Assembly: GCA_964564785.1 (NCBI GenBank)
Contig: CAZMCT010000059.1
Coordinates: 1-23,673 of the forward strand
Reading direction: 5' to 3'
DNA length: 23,673 nucleotides
DNA from: CAZMCT01 sp964564785
GTDB lineage: Bacteria; Planctomycetota; Phycisphaerae; UBA1845; Fen-1342
Numbering within the stretch: position 1 is the first letter of the stretch; the number at the start of each line of letters is the position of its first letter. Both the position numbers and the translations under genes were made by a program. Shown one piece after another: positions 1 to 7,333 of the stretch. Under the pieces are notes generated by a model. It was given only the letters and a program-made list of their open reading frames with translations, did not search any database and was not told the origin of the DNA.

Positions 1-716
1 GCCGTCGCCAGCCCGCTGACGACCGCCGCGGCCGCGAAACGTCGCTGGTCCAGCAGCCACAGCGCCGCCGTGATCAGCAGCAGCGTCAAACCCTCCGCAT
101 AGGCGTAGCTGTAGTACACCGCGGGCGGCAGCGTGAACGTCAGCGCCACGGCCCACAATGCCGTGGCATCATCGAGCCGCTGCCGCAGCCACAGGTACAG
201 CAGCAGCCCCGCCGCCAGCGAGGTCAGGTGGGCCACGAGCACCATGGCCGCGTGCGGCCCGAGCACCCCGGCGGGCAAGCGGGCCAGCAGCGGGAACAGC
301 GGGAAGAAGGCGATGTTCTGCTCGAGCGCGTGACGGTCGGTCGTTCCCGGCGGCGGCGGAGCATAGTGATAGCCGCCAGTGACGATCGAGCGATAGTGCA
401 CGCCGTCGAAGCGGCACAGCGGCGCGAGATCGGCGAACAACTCGCGAAAACGCCGCAGCTCCGCTCCTTCCTGCCGCTCAGCCTGAGCCGCGAGCCGCCG
501 CACGTGCTTTTCGATCGGCGGGTCCAGCCGGTGCTCGATGCGAAACAGCGTAAAGGTGCCGTAATACGTGCACGCCCACACCAGCAGCCGCGTCGCGGCC
601 CAAATCAGCGCGACCAGCAGCAGTCCGCGTCGGACCGACCGCGGCCGCGCTGCCGGAACGGGCGCGGCACACGGAGGGCATTCGCGCTCGGCAATCAGCA
701 GCGGACGGCTCGCCAT
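1..716 (-). CDS. Membrane mannosyltransferase, PIG-V-like (3' end outside window)
   Basis: This frame stays open from an ATG at 716 to the window edge, giving at least 238 residues, so the C-terminus is missing. The N-terminus has basic residues, then a hydrophobic segment (residues about 28-43, GLLLVALIWAATRLLVW). A soluble stretch with HYAPPPPG follows, then EQNIAFFPLFPLLARL, then several Leu/Ala-rich membrane helices. The xFFPLxPLL motif after a luminal loop is typical of the GPI mannosyltransferase 2 (PIG-V)-like family of bacterial GT-C integral membrane glycosyltransferases, which use polyprenyl-phosphate sugars. The family call rests on this motif and the helix pattern; the sugar and acceptor cannot be told. 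The gene starts 43 bases after the pgeF stop, so it is probably last or near last in the adh-pgeF unit. Confidence 0.6.
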   Translation of the reverse strand, partial: MASRPLLIAERECPPCAAPVPAARPRSVRRGLLLVALIWAATRLLVWACTYYGTFTLFRIEHRLDPPIEKHVRRLAAQAERQEGAELRRFRELFADLAPLCRFDGVHYRSIVTGGYHYAPPPPGTTDRHALEQNIAFFPLFPLLARLPAGVLGPHAAMVLVAHLTSLAAGLLLYLWLRQRLDDATALWAVALTFTLPPAVYYSYAYAEGLTLLLITAALWLLDQRRFAAAAVVSGLAT

Positions 717-759
717 GCGCAAACGTGTACTCGCTCCGGCTCCGGAGCGGAAGCGCTCC

Positions 760-1515
760 TCACACGACCGCCGCCATCAATCCGAAGTGCCCGCAACCGC
801 GGCCCTCGCGGCGAAACGAGTAAAATGCATCGCCGCCGCAGATCGTGCACACGCCCGCCGTCTCGATCCGCTCTGGCAGCACGCCCGCGGCCGCGAGTTG
901 GGCCGCGTTTGCGCCCCAGAGATCGAAGTACATCCGCCCCGCGCGACGCGGGAAGAAATCGGCCCGCCGGTCCAGTCCGGCCGCGGCTGCGTAGACATCC
1001 TCCTGAACCTCGTAGCAGCACGGCCCCGCGCCCGGCCCGATGGCCGCCTGTAGATTGGCGGGGTCGCAGCCGAAAGACGTCCGCAGCAGTTCGATCAGCC
1101 GGCCCACGATCCCGCCCACCGTGCAGCGCCAGCTCGCGTGCGCCAGCCCGACCACCCGCCGCCGCGGGTCATGCACGAGCACGAGCGGGCAATCCGCGGA
1201 AAACGTCATCAGCGGCACGCCCACGAGCGCCGTCGCCGCCCCGTCCATCCCCTCCAGGGCGCCCGGCGGTACCGTCTCAGTCACCGCGGTCAAGCGCGTC
1301 TGGTGCACCTGCATGCAATACCGCAGACGTCCCGCGTCGAGCCCCCAGTCGGTCGGCATCCGCCGCCGGTTCGCCGCCCGTTCCGCCGCGTCGCCGCCGT
1401 CCCGCGGCGCTACGTCCAGCGGCCGCGTCGCAAACGCGTGCACCAGTCCGCCGGCCGCCCGCAGCCGCTCGAACTGCGCGTAGCGCCGGCCGTTGCGCTG
1501 GACGAAGTGAATCAT
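760..1515 (-). CDS. pgeF: PgeF/YfiH family multicopper-fold enzyme (polyphenol oxidase / purine nucleoside phosphorylase, DUF152)
   Basis: The 251-residue protein matches the usual family length. The three zinc/copper ligands are visible: His71 in MQVHQTR, Cys109 in FSADCPLVLVHDP and His126 in GLAHASWRCTVGG. Also present are AIGPGAGPCCYEV (159-170) and a C-terminal CTIC...YSFRREGRGCG block. Family members have been described as laccase-like polyphenol oxidases and purine nucleoside phosphorylases, and E. coli YfiH also acts on mispaired peptidoglycan precursors. The usual HAGWRG reads HASWRC here, a departure at two normally Gly positions next to the ligand His. The start overlaps the alcohol dehydrogenase stop by four bases (ATGA), so the two are probably translationally coupled. 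Confidence 0.88.
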   Translation of the reverse strand: MIHFVQRNGRRYAQFERLRAAGGLVHAFATRPLDVAPRDGGDAAERAANRRRMPTDWGLDAGRLRYCMQVHQTRLTAVTETVPPGALEGMDGAATALVGVPLMTFSADCPLVLVHDPRRRVVGLAHASWRCTVGGIVGRLIELLRTSFGCDPANLQAAIGPGAGPCCYEVQEDVYAAAAGLDRRADFFPRRAGRMYFDLWGANAAQLAAAGVLPERIETAGVCTICGGDAFYSFRREGRGCGHFGLMAAVV

Positions 1516-2474
1516 GCGGCCGCAGGCTCCAGCAGGACCTTGACGTGTTCGGGCCGGGCGGCCGCGGCCAGCGCCTCGATCCCTTGGGACAGCGGATACA
1601 CCGCGGTGATCAACTCCTCGACGGCGACCCGCCGCTCATCGAGTAGCCGCAACGCCGCACCGAGATCGCCGCAGCGGCTGCCGACGACCCGCACCTCGTT
1701 GACGACGATGGGCGCGAGGTCGAGCGGCTCGGGCGGCGTGTACGTGCTCTTCAGCACGATCGTGCCGCCGGGCCGACACATGCGCAGGGCCTCGCGCAGG
1801 CCGGCTGCCGCGCCGGTACACTCGATGACCACGTCCTGCGAGCGGTCCGGGACCGCGTGCGGGGCCGATGTCGCGATGCCGTGCCGCGCCGCCAGCGCCA
1901 GCGTCCGCGGATTGCGGCCGACGACGCGCAGCGCGATCGCCTCATGCACCAGCACGTGCGCCACGAGCAGCCCCAGCCGCCCCGAGCCCAGCACCGTCAC
2001 CGGCATCCCGCGCTCGAGCGCCACCGCATCGAGCACGTGTGCGGCGGCCGCCAGCGGCTCGGCGAACACGGCCGCTCGGTCGCTGATCGTGTCGGGCACG
2101 ACGCGGCAGTTTGCGGCCGGCAGGGTTAGCAGGTCCGCGAAGGCTCCGTCGCGGCCGGCGATGCCGAGCACGGTGCGGTGCGGGCAGTGATGGGCGAGCC
2201 CGCGGCGGCAGTCGTCGCAGCGGCCGCAGGGGCAGTTGATCTCACCTACGACGCGGCGGCGTAGGAGCGGCTCGGGACCGTGCTCGACGGTGCCGACGAA
2301 CTCGTGGCCGGGGACGCCGGAGAAGTTCATGTATCCGCGCGTCAACTCGAGGTCCGTCGCGCAGATGCCCGCCAGTCGCACGCGGATCAGCGCTTCGTCA
2401 GGGCCGGTGCGCGGCGCCGGTCGGTCGGTGACGTATTCGATGCCGCGTGACGGTGAGAGGACGAGGGCGTTCAT
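1512..2474 (-). CDS. Zinc-dependent medium-chain alcohol/polyol dehydrogenase
   Basis: A 320-residue MDR-family dehydrogenase; substrate unknown. Catalytic zinc ligands are Cys38 (GICATD), His57-Glu58 (PGHEF) and Glu139 (FAEPLA). The structural zinc set is Cys83-x2-Cys86-x2-Cys89-x7-Cys97. The NAD(P) Rossmann motif is VLGSGRLGLL (161-170). The C-terminal substrate part follows (SRCGDLGAALRLL). The frame is open about 66 codons further upstream, but the ATG at 2474 is chosen because MNALVLSPSRG is the natural family N-terminus and the upstream extension is Arg/Ser-rich with no family features. The ribosome site is weak (GGGTGG). It leads an operon with pgeF and the membrane glycosyltransferase. 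Two palindromes 20-56 bases upstream suggest its own regulator. Confidence 0.87.
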   Translation of the reverse strand: MNALVLSPSRGIEYVTDRPAPRTGPDEALIRVRLAGICATDLELTRGYMNFSGVPGHEFVGTVEHGPEPLLRRRVVGEINCPCGRCDDCRRGLAHHCPHRTVLGIAGRDGAFADLLTLPAANCRVVPDTISDRAAVFAEPLAAAAHVLDAVALERGMPVTVLGSGRLGLLVAHVLVHEAIALRVVGRNPRTLALAARHGIATSAPHAVPDRSQDVVIECTGAAAGLREALRMCRPGGTIVLKSTYTPPEPLDLAPIVVNEVRVVGSRCGDLGAALRLLDERRVAVEELITAVYPLSQGIEALAAAARPEHVKVLLEPAAA

Positions 2475-2493
2475 GGCAGCACCACCCGTCCGA

Positions 2494-2530
2494 TCATCCG
2501 GACGAGCGCCGTTTCGGTCGTCCGGACGAG
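2494..2530 (-). promoter_or_regulatory. Tandem palindromic operator-like sites upstream of the alcohol dehydrogenase
   Basis: TCATCCGGACGAG at 2494-2506 is repeated as TCGTCCGGACGAG at 2518-2530 (12 of 13 identical). The second contains a perfect 12-bp palindrome (TCGTCCGGACGA) and the first matches it at all but one position. Their centres are 24 bp apart, and they lie 20-32 and 44-56 bases before the ATG at 2474. The layout is that expected for a dimeric repressor or activator bound twice near the promoter. I could not place a convincing -10/-35 pair, and the regulator is not in this window. Confidence 0.5.
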
Positions 2531-2706
2531 ATTGCTGCGGCGACCGACGAGGTACCCAGCTTCGGCCGAAGCGACCCCGGGACGCGGAGCCACTCGCCAT
2601 CCAAGGACAGACTTCTGAGGTCGCGGCGCGGCTTCTGCATGACGCCGGAGGCCGGCGCGGCTTTTGAATCACACGGACGATCGGCGCTCACTGCGTTGCC
2701 CGGACG
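2531..2706. other. Gap between the lipoprotein gene and the operator: palindrome plus short direct repeat
   Basis: No gene is visible. GCTTCGGCCGAAGC at 2559-2572 is a perfect 14-bp palindrome of unknown role. A 14-bp direct repeat, CGGCGCGGCTT(C/T)TG, occurs at 2624-2637 and 2653-2666, 29 bp apart. No hairpin with a T-run follows the lipoprotein stop, so its terminator was not found. Confidence 0.4.
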
Positions 2707-3636
2707 CTACTCGTCCCGCGTGCCGGGCCAGAGCCACTGCACGAGTTCGTGCGTGTCGTAGACGGTTTTTTCGAGCGCGTTGTCGTAAGGCAGCCGCCGG
2801 GACTCGGGTATGTATCCCGCGTTCGCGAAGGCGTCCGCGCTGTGCGCCGCGTACCACTCCTGCCAAGCGAGCGCGTTGGCGTCATGCGTCTGGCCGGTCA
2901 GGCGCACCAGCGCATTCTCGCACTCGTGGATGACCGCGAAATCCTCGTCTTTGAGCCCCTCGATCAAGGCGGGAATCGTTTCCGTTCGCGGGTAGAACCC
3001 GAGCCCGCGGGCCGCAGCCACCCGCGCGTGCCGCTCGGGATCGAGCCGCAACTGCTTGATCAGTGTCGTAAACACGGCCTCCTGCTGCTCAGCCGGGACC
3101 TGCCCGCGCTCCGACAATTCAGCCAGTGCCAAGGTCGCGTCCCAGCGCACGATCGGCACCGGCGGCCACACCTCGGCCGGCGGCTGCTCGGTGTAGTTGA
3201 GGATTTTCAGTGCCGTCTCAGTCGCTCGCGGATCGCCGGTCCGGGTGAGGGCTCGAATCGCCACGCAGCGCGTCTGCGGCTCGCTCTCCAGCAGCGCGAT
3301 CGCGACGAAGCCCTTGATCGCCCATTCCCGGTTGTACAGCTTGCTCTTGCTGATCCGCGCGACCGCGTCGCGGCGCGCGTCCGGATCGTCCGACGAGACC
3401 GCGACCAGCATGTACTGCTGCGGGGTCTTGCGGGGCTGGAAGATCTTCTGAAAACCCGTGTCAAGGGCCGTCTCGATCTTCCCCTCCTGGCAGCCCCCTA
3501 GCAGCAGCGCCAGCACCAGCAGGGCCGGACCCGCGCGGCGCAGCGCCGGACGTCCGAGACCGGGATAGCGCCGGCGCGGGACAGCCGCCCCCGGCCGTGC
3601 CCTCGCCGGCCACCGCCCAGGGCCGCTGTGCCCCAT
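2707..3636 (-). CDS. HEAT-repeat lipoprotein
   Basis: 309 residues from the ATG at 3636, one base after the murI stop (TGA-G-ATG), so it is very likely coupled to murI. A hydrophobic stretch, ALLVLALLLGGC, ends in a lipobox with the acylated Cys at about residue 49. The n-region before it is long and Arg-rich. The mature part has repeated helical pairs of HEAT/armadillo type, e.g. DDPDARRDAVARISKSK, SEPQTRCVAIRALTRTGDPRA, DPERHARVAAARGLGFY and IPALIEGLKDEDFAVIHECENALVRLTG. This suggests a membrane-anchored scaffold facing the periplasm. The partner is unknown. The frame is open further upstream inside murI, but that extension has no features. Confidence 0.78.
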   Translation of the reverse strand: MGHSGPGRWPARARPGAAVPRRRYPGLGRPALRRAGPALLVLALLLGGCQEGKIETALDTGFQKIFQPRKTPQQYMLVAVSSDDPDARRDAVARISKSKLYNREWAIKGFVAIALLESEPQTRCVAIRALTRTGDPRATETALKILNYTEQPPAEVWPPVPIVRWDATLALAELSERGQVPAEQQEAVFTTLIKQLRLDPERHARVAAARGLGFYPRTETIPALIEGLKDEDFAVIHECENALVRLTGQTHDANALAWQEWYAAHSADAFANAGYIPESRRLPYDNALEKTVYDTHELVQWLWPGTRDE

Positions 3637-3637
3637 C

Positions 3638-4477
3638 TCACCCCGCCGGCCGCGGCAGGCGGGAAAACAGGTACTGCTCGGGCTCGACCAGCTCGACATG
3701 CTCGATCGGCTCATTCAGGAACCTCGACCCGACCTGCTGAAAGCGACGCGGATTATCGCTGACGTAGCAACGCATCCTACCGGGCGTGGCGGACCCGCTC
3801 AAGGCGTCGTGCTGCGTCAAGTGCCGCTGGACGGCTAACGATGTCTCGCGCCCGCTGTCCACGATCTGCACTTGCGGCCCCAGAAAAGCCGCGATCGCGC
3901 CGCGCAGCAGCGGGTAATGCGTGCAGCCCAGCACCAGCACCCGCACGCCCTGGCGCTTCAGCGGATCGAGATAGCCCTCGACCGTCTTTCGCACGACCTC
4001 GTCATCCTCCGGCCGCCCTTCCTCGACCAGCGGCACGAACAGGGGGCACGCCTGCCCGATCACCGGCTGGCGCGGATCGATGGCCGCGATCGCCTTGCGG
4101 TACGAGCTGCTCGCGATGGTCGCTTCGGTGCCGATCACGGCCACCAGCCGGCCGGCCGCGAGTTGCACGGCCGCCTGGGCGCCGGGCTCCACCACGCCGA
4201 TGACCGGCACGGGGGTTTCGCGTTTGAGCTCCTCGAGCGCGAGCGCGCTGGCCGTGTTGCACGCGGCCACGACGAGCTTGGGGTCGAACTGGAGCAAAAA
4301 GCCGCTGGTCTCGAGCGCGAACTGGATGACCGTAGCCCGCGATTTCGTGCCGTAGGGCACGCGGGCGGTGTCGCCGAAGTAGACGATGTCTTCATGAGGC
4401 AGCAGTTGGCGCAGGTGCCGGACGACCGAGAGGCCGCCCAAGCCCGAGTCGAACACGCCGATGGGTGCGGGATTCAT
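3638..4477 (-). CDS. murI: Glutamate racemase
   Basis: Interconverts L- and D-glutamate in the cytoplasm to supply D-Glu for peptidoglycan. Family blocks in order: IGVFDSGLGGLSVV near the N-terminus, YFGDTARVPYGTKS, AACNTASALA with the first catalytic Cys (residue 73), and VLGCTHYPLL with the second (residue 185). The length of 279 is normal. An in-frame ATG also exists at 4489, but GGAGGG overlaps that codon and lies four bases before the ATG at 4477, so the later start is preferred. Its presence fits the finding that planctomycetes do make peptidoglycan. Downstream is a coupled HEAT lipoprotein. Confidence 0.95.
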   Translation of the reverse strand: MNPAPIGVFDSGLGGLSVVRHLRQLLPHEDIVYFGDTARVPYGTKSRATVIQFALETSGFLLQFDPKLVVAACNTASALALEELKRETPVPVIGVVEPGAQAAVQLAAGRLVAVIGTEATIASSSYRKAIAAIDPRQPVIGQACPLFVPLVEEGRPEDDEVVRKTVEGYLDPLKRQGVRVLVLGCTHYPLLRGAIAAFLGPQVQIVDSGRETSLAVQRHLTQHDALSGSATPGRMRCYVSDNPRRFQQVGSRFLNEPIEHVELVEPEQYLFSRLPRPAG

Positions 4478-4559
4478 GAAGCCCTCCATGACCTCATGAT
4501 CGGCAGGATACGGGGCTCCGTCCGACCGGGCAAGTCGGCCGCATCTGTCTGGCAGCGCG

Positions 4560-4604
4560 GCCCTCGGCGGTGGTCACCGACCGCGTGCGCGCCCCGCCGA
4601 GGGC
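4560..4604 (-). terminator. Long-stem hairpin after the aldehyde dehydrogenase gene
   Basis: GCCCTCGGCGG (4560-4570) pairs perfectly with CCGCCGAGGGC (4594-4604): an 11-bp GC stem with a 23-base loop, 13 bases past the aldehyde dehydrogenase stop on the minus strand. There is no U-tract, so it may be a Rho-assisted or processing stem rather than a classic intrinsic terminator. The rest of the gap to murI holds nothing recognisable. Confidence 0.4.
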
Positions 4605-4617
4605 GGCGGTGCCACGG

Positions 4618-6060
4618 TCACATTTCGGCCGCGCGATTCAGCACGAGCAGCTTCCGCTCGGTCAGCTCCTCGATCGCGTAGCGCACGCCTTCGCGACCCT
4701 GCCCGCTGTTCTTGACGCCGCCGTACGGCATGCTGTCCACGCGGAAGCTCGGCACGTCGCCCACGATCACCGCCCCGACCTCCAGCTCTTCGTAGGCGTA
4801 GAACGCGTGCCGCAGGTTGCGCGTGAACACCCCGCATTGCAGGCCGTAGTCGCTGTCGCCCGCGACGCGGACCGCCGCCCGGAAGTCCTCGAAGGGTTGG
4901 AGCGTCGCCACCGGCCCGAACACCTCGCGGCAGCTCACGTCCTGCCGCGGGTCCACGCCCTCCAGGTACGTCGCCGCGTAAAACGCTCCGTCGCGCTGCC
5001 CGCCACACAGCACCCGCGCACCGGCCCGCTGTGCCGCCTGCACCCAGGCCTCCACGCGCCGCGCATCCTCCTCTGTGATCAGCGGGCCCAGGAACGTCCG
5101 CTCGTCCAGCGGATCCCCAGCCACCAGCCGCTCCGCCCGCTCCACCAGCCGCCGCTTCAACTCGTCATAAACCGCCTGGTGCGCAATGACCCGCTGCACG
5201 CTGATGCAGCTCTGCCCCGACTGGTAGAACGCCCCGAACGTGATCCGCTCGGCCGCGTATTCCAGATCCGCGTCCGCGTCCACGATGCACGCCGCGTTGC
5301 CCCCCAGCTCGAGCAGCACGCGCTTCCTGCCCGCCCGCGCTTTCAGCCCCCACCCGACCTCCGGCGAGCCCGTGAAGCTCAGCACCCGGATCCGCTCGTC
5401 CGTCACCAGCGGCTCGATCTCCGCCGCCCCGCACGGCACGATCGAGAACGCCCCTTTCGGCCAGTCCGTCTCCGCCAACAGCTCGCCGAGGATCAGCGCC
5501 CCGATCGGCGTGGCCGAGGCCGGCTTCAGCACGAACGGACAGCCGGCCGCGATCGCCGGGCCGAGCTTGTGCGCCACCAGGTTCATGGGGAAGTTGAACG
5601 GGGTGATGAACCCGCACGCGCCAACCGGGAACCGCCGCACCACCCCTTCGTACCCCGCGGCCCGCGGACTGACGTCCAGCGGCAGCCATTCGCCCGTGAT
5701 CCGCACCGCCTCCTCGCCAGCGATCCGCAGGGTGTCCATCAGCCGCGTGACCTCGCCCCGCGCGTCGCGGATCGGCTTGCCGGCTTCGATCGCGAGCACC
5801 CGGGCCAGCTCCTCGAAGCGCTCCGTCACCCGCCGCACGAGCTGATTGAGGATGCCCTGCCGCACGAACGCCGGCAGCCGCCGTGTCTGCGGCAGCGCCT
5901 CGGCCGCGGCTGCGAGCGCCTGCTCGACCTCGGCCGGTCCGGCCCGCGCGACGCGTGCCGCGGGCTGGCGGGTGTACTTGTTCAGGACGACGAGTTCGGC
6001 CCCCGTCTCCACCGGTCGGCCGGCGACGAAGGCGGGATACGAGTCACGAAGCATGCGCAC
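4618..6060 (-). CDS. NAD(P)-dependent aldehyde dehydrogenase
   Basis: 480 residues, full length for the ALDH superfamily, soluble. Oxidises an aldehyde to the acid through a thioacyl enzyme. Visible elements: ITPFNFPMN with the oxyanion Asn156; FVLKPAS with the cofactor-binding Lys179; SFTGSPEVG (228-236); the general base Glu251 in LELGGNAA; the nucleophile Cys285 in YQSGQSCISVQR; REVFGPVATLQPF; and MPYGGVKNSGQGREG near the C-terminus. The pattern is close to the lactaldehyde/phosphonoacetaldehyde dehydrogenase branch, but the substrate cannot be assigned. A second in-frame ATG lies two codons in. A TATATC-type -10 lies about 50 bases upstream. Confidence 0.92.
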   Translation of the reverse strand: MRMLRDSYPAFVAGRPVETGAELVVLNKYTRQPAARVARAGPAEVEQALAAAAEALPQTRRLPAFVRQGILNQLVRRVTERFEELARVLAIEAGKPIRDARGEVTRLMDTLRIAGEEAVRITGEWLPLDVSPRAAGYEGVVRRFPVGACGFITPFNFPMNLVAHKLGPAIAAGCPFVLKPASATPIGALILGELLAETDWPKGAFSIVPCGAAEIEPLVTDERIRVLSFTGSPEVGWGLKARAGRKRVLLELGGNAACIVDADADLEYAAERITFGAFYQSGQSCISVQRVIAHQAVYDELKRRLVERAERLVAGDPLDERTFLGPLITEEDARRVEAWVQAAQRAGARVLCGGQRDGAFYAATYLEGVDPRQDVSCREVFGPVATLQPFEDFRAAVRVAGDSDYGLQCGVFTRNLRHAFYAYEELEVGAVIVGDVPSFRVDSMPYGGVKNSGQGREGVRYAIEELTERKLLVLNRAAEM

Positions 6061-6109
6061 ATTCCAAACGCGGACGGTGTGCGTGCGGACGCTGAGGGGG
6101 CACGGCCGC

Positions 6110-6121
6110 GATATAACCGGA
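6110..6121 (-). promoter_or_regulatory. Putative promoter -10 region of the aldehyde dehydrogenase gene
   Basis: Read on the minus strand, this is TCCGGT followed by TATATC, about 50 bases before the ATG at 6060. The same TCCGGTTATA string recurs in the well-formed promoter at 21579-21607. A good -35 hexamer at the right spacing is not evident. Confidence 0.35.
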
Positions 6122-6125
6122 CGGT

Positions 6126-6153
6126 TTTCCGGCTCACGGCTCCGGGCTACGCC
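6126..6153. repeat. Short heptamer-phased repeat at the end of the LolA-like gene
   Basis: Plus-strand units in 7-base phase are TTCCGGx-like, then CTCACGG, CTCCGGG and CTACGCC, preceded by TTTT. The words match those at 11197-11231 (CTCACGG twice, then TTTTCAG). The array runs into the last codons of the LolA-like gene, whose stop codon is at 6147-6149. It is short, so in isolation it would be weak evidence. Confidence 0.35.
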
Positions 6154-6956
6154 CCGCTCGGTTTCGTCTGCGTGTCCGCCTTCTGCTTCTCGAGCAGGTC
6201 CTTGATCTGCTGCGGCAGGGCGAAGCGATCCGGCGGCAATTCGACGTTATGCTCCACTTTTTCCACGACCCACTCGGTCGTCTGGTCCAATTGCACGATC
6301 CGCTGCCGGACCCTGTGCGGCAGCAGCACGCCGTCGGTCTTCTGGTAATCGTCGTACGTGGCCTCGATCTGTAACTCCATCGGCCCGGCCTTGATCTTGA
6401 CCTCCTTCCGCACCGGCAGGAACGTCTTCTGGTCGTAGTACACGGTCTCCGGGTTGCCGAGCTCCGGCGTGAACACGACCTTCCACGTCGGCCGGCCGTC
6501 GATCTCGGCCTCGCCCAGGGTCTCGGCCTTCTGGTACAGCTTGCGCCACTCGAGGTCCGCGTTGAATGTTGCCTCACGGATCGCGGTCGCGCGCTGTTCA
6601 CCCGTCAGGATCTTCGCGCCCATGGGGGAGATCTGCCAGGCCACCTCGCCGTCGAACCCCGACTCCTGCTTCGCGGCCGGCATCTCGACGATCGTGTGGC
6701 GCTTGTTCGGCCGAGCCTCGTATACGGTCACCTTCGCCTTTCCCTGCGGGCCGGCGTCCACGCTGATCTTCACGACCCGCGTGTTCAGCTTGTCCATGGC
6801 CGCCTTGCCCCCGCAGGCCTCGATCGACTTGTCGATCAACTCCTCGGCCTTCGGCAGCTTCTTGTCACGTTCCTGACCCCACGCTCCGGCGCGTCCGCTC
6901 ACCAGCACCAATGCCAGCGCCAGCCCCCACGCGATCTGCTCCGCTCGCTGCGTCAT
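6147..6956 (-). CDS. Secreted LolA-like / outer-membrane lipoprotein-sorting family protein
   Basis: 269 residues from the ATG at 6956, which has GGAGAG seven bases upstream; the longer open frame to 7136 is not credible. The N-terminus is a signal peptide (basic start, WGLALALVLVSG core, Ala-x-Ala near residue 26). The mature part begins with a helix (LPKAEELIDKSIEACGG). Alternating beta strands follow, including TYDDYQKTDGVLLPHRV near residue 220, which is characteristic of the half-barrel LolA/LolB-like proteins often annotated as outer-membrane lipoprotein-sorting proteins. The C-terminal tail is Lys/Gln-rich. It is transcribed divergently from the act operon. Ligand and function are unknown. 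Confidence 0.68.
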   Translation of the reverse strand: MTQRAEQIAWGLALALVLVSGRAGAWGQERDKKLPKAEELIDKSIEACGGKAAMDKLNTRVVKISVDAGPQGKAKVTVYEARPNKRHTIVEMPAAKQESGFDGEVAWQISPMGAKILTGEQRATAIREATFNADLEWRKLYQKAETLGEAEIDGRPTWKVVFTPELGNPETVYYDQKTFLPVRKEVKIKAGPMELQIEATYDDYQKTDGVLLPHRVRQRIVQLDQTTEWVVEKVEHNVELPPDRFALPQQIKDLLEKQKADTQTKPSGA

Positions 6957-7333
6957 CGCTGACTCTCCACGTTTGTGTCGGCCGGCGGCGCGCCGTACCG
7001 GTGCAAGGAAGTGTATGCGCACCCTCCGCAGCCAACAACCGCGGGGCGGGGCGTGCCCTGTCCCCAGCGGACGATCCGCGCATTGCACGGGGCCCGAGCG
7101 GTGTTGGAATCGAGCTGCCGAGCCCCGCGCGGGCACGAGCCGGAGTTTTCAGAATCGGCAAAAGCGTTGCAGCCGCGGACCGCGCCCTTGACCCGCGCGC
7201 GGCGCCCCCCGAAACTCCGGTGCCTTCGCAGCCCGTTGAAAAATGGGACCGGCACGGCGGGAGTGGCTGTCGGCGCAACCGTGATGTTGGGTTGGCGCGG
7301 AAGCAGCCCCCTTTTTCAACCGGCTGTCAGGGT
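6957..7333. other. Divergent intergenic region between the LolA-like gene and actA
   Basis: 377 bases without a supported gene. It should contain the promoter of the whole respiratory operon, but no convincing -35/-10 pair is visible: TTGACC at 7188-7193 has no -10 at 17 bases. The half next to actA carries the inverted REP-like pair described separately (7230-7325). I see no terminator or RNA gene in the rest. Confidence 0.5.
7230..7325. repeat. Inverted pair of REP-like sequences (BIME-like) upstream of actA
   Basis: AGCCCGTTGAAAAATGGGAC at 7230-7249 recurs in inverted orientation at 7306-7325, where the minus strand reads AGCCGGTTGAAAAAGGGGGC; 17 of 20 positions match. The 56 bases between could form a loop. 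Head-to-head copies of a GTTGAAAAA(T/G)GGG word resemble the REP/BIME elements mobilised in other bacteria by RAYT transposases. No such gene lies in this window. The right copy ends eight bases before the proposed actA start. Confidence 0.6.

Noticed and set aside
228..1646. 472-codon plus-strand open frame
   Set aside because: It crosses three minus-strand genes with clear motifs, and its own translation is low-complexity Arg/Pro/Ser.
4570..6348. 592-codon plus-strand open frame across the aldehyde dehydrogenase
   Set aside because: It is Arg/His/Pro-rich, runs through two intergenic regions and overlaps two well-supported genes.
7188..7216. TTGACC as a promoter for actA
   Set aside because: The hexamer 17 bases downstream is GAAACT, with too few matches to a -10.
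6911..7333. Upstream extension of actA to an ATG inside the divergent gene
   Set aside because: It would translate the LolA-like start region and the REP pair and would remove the N-terminal helix from its expected position.
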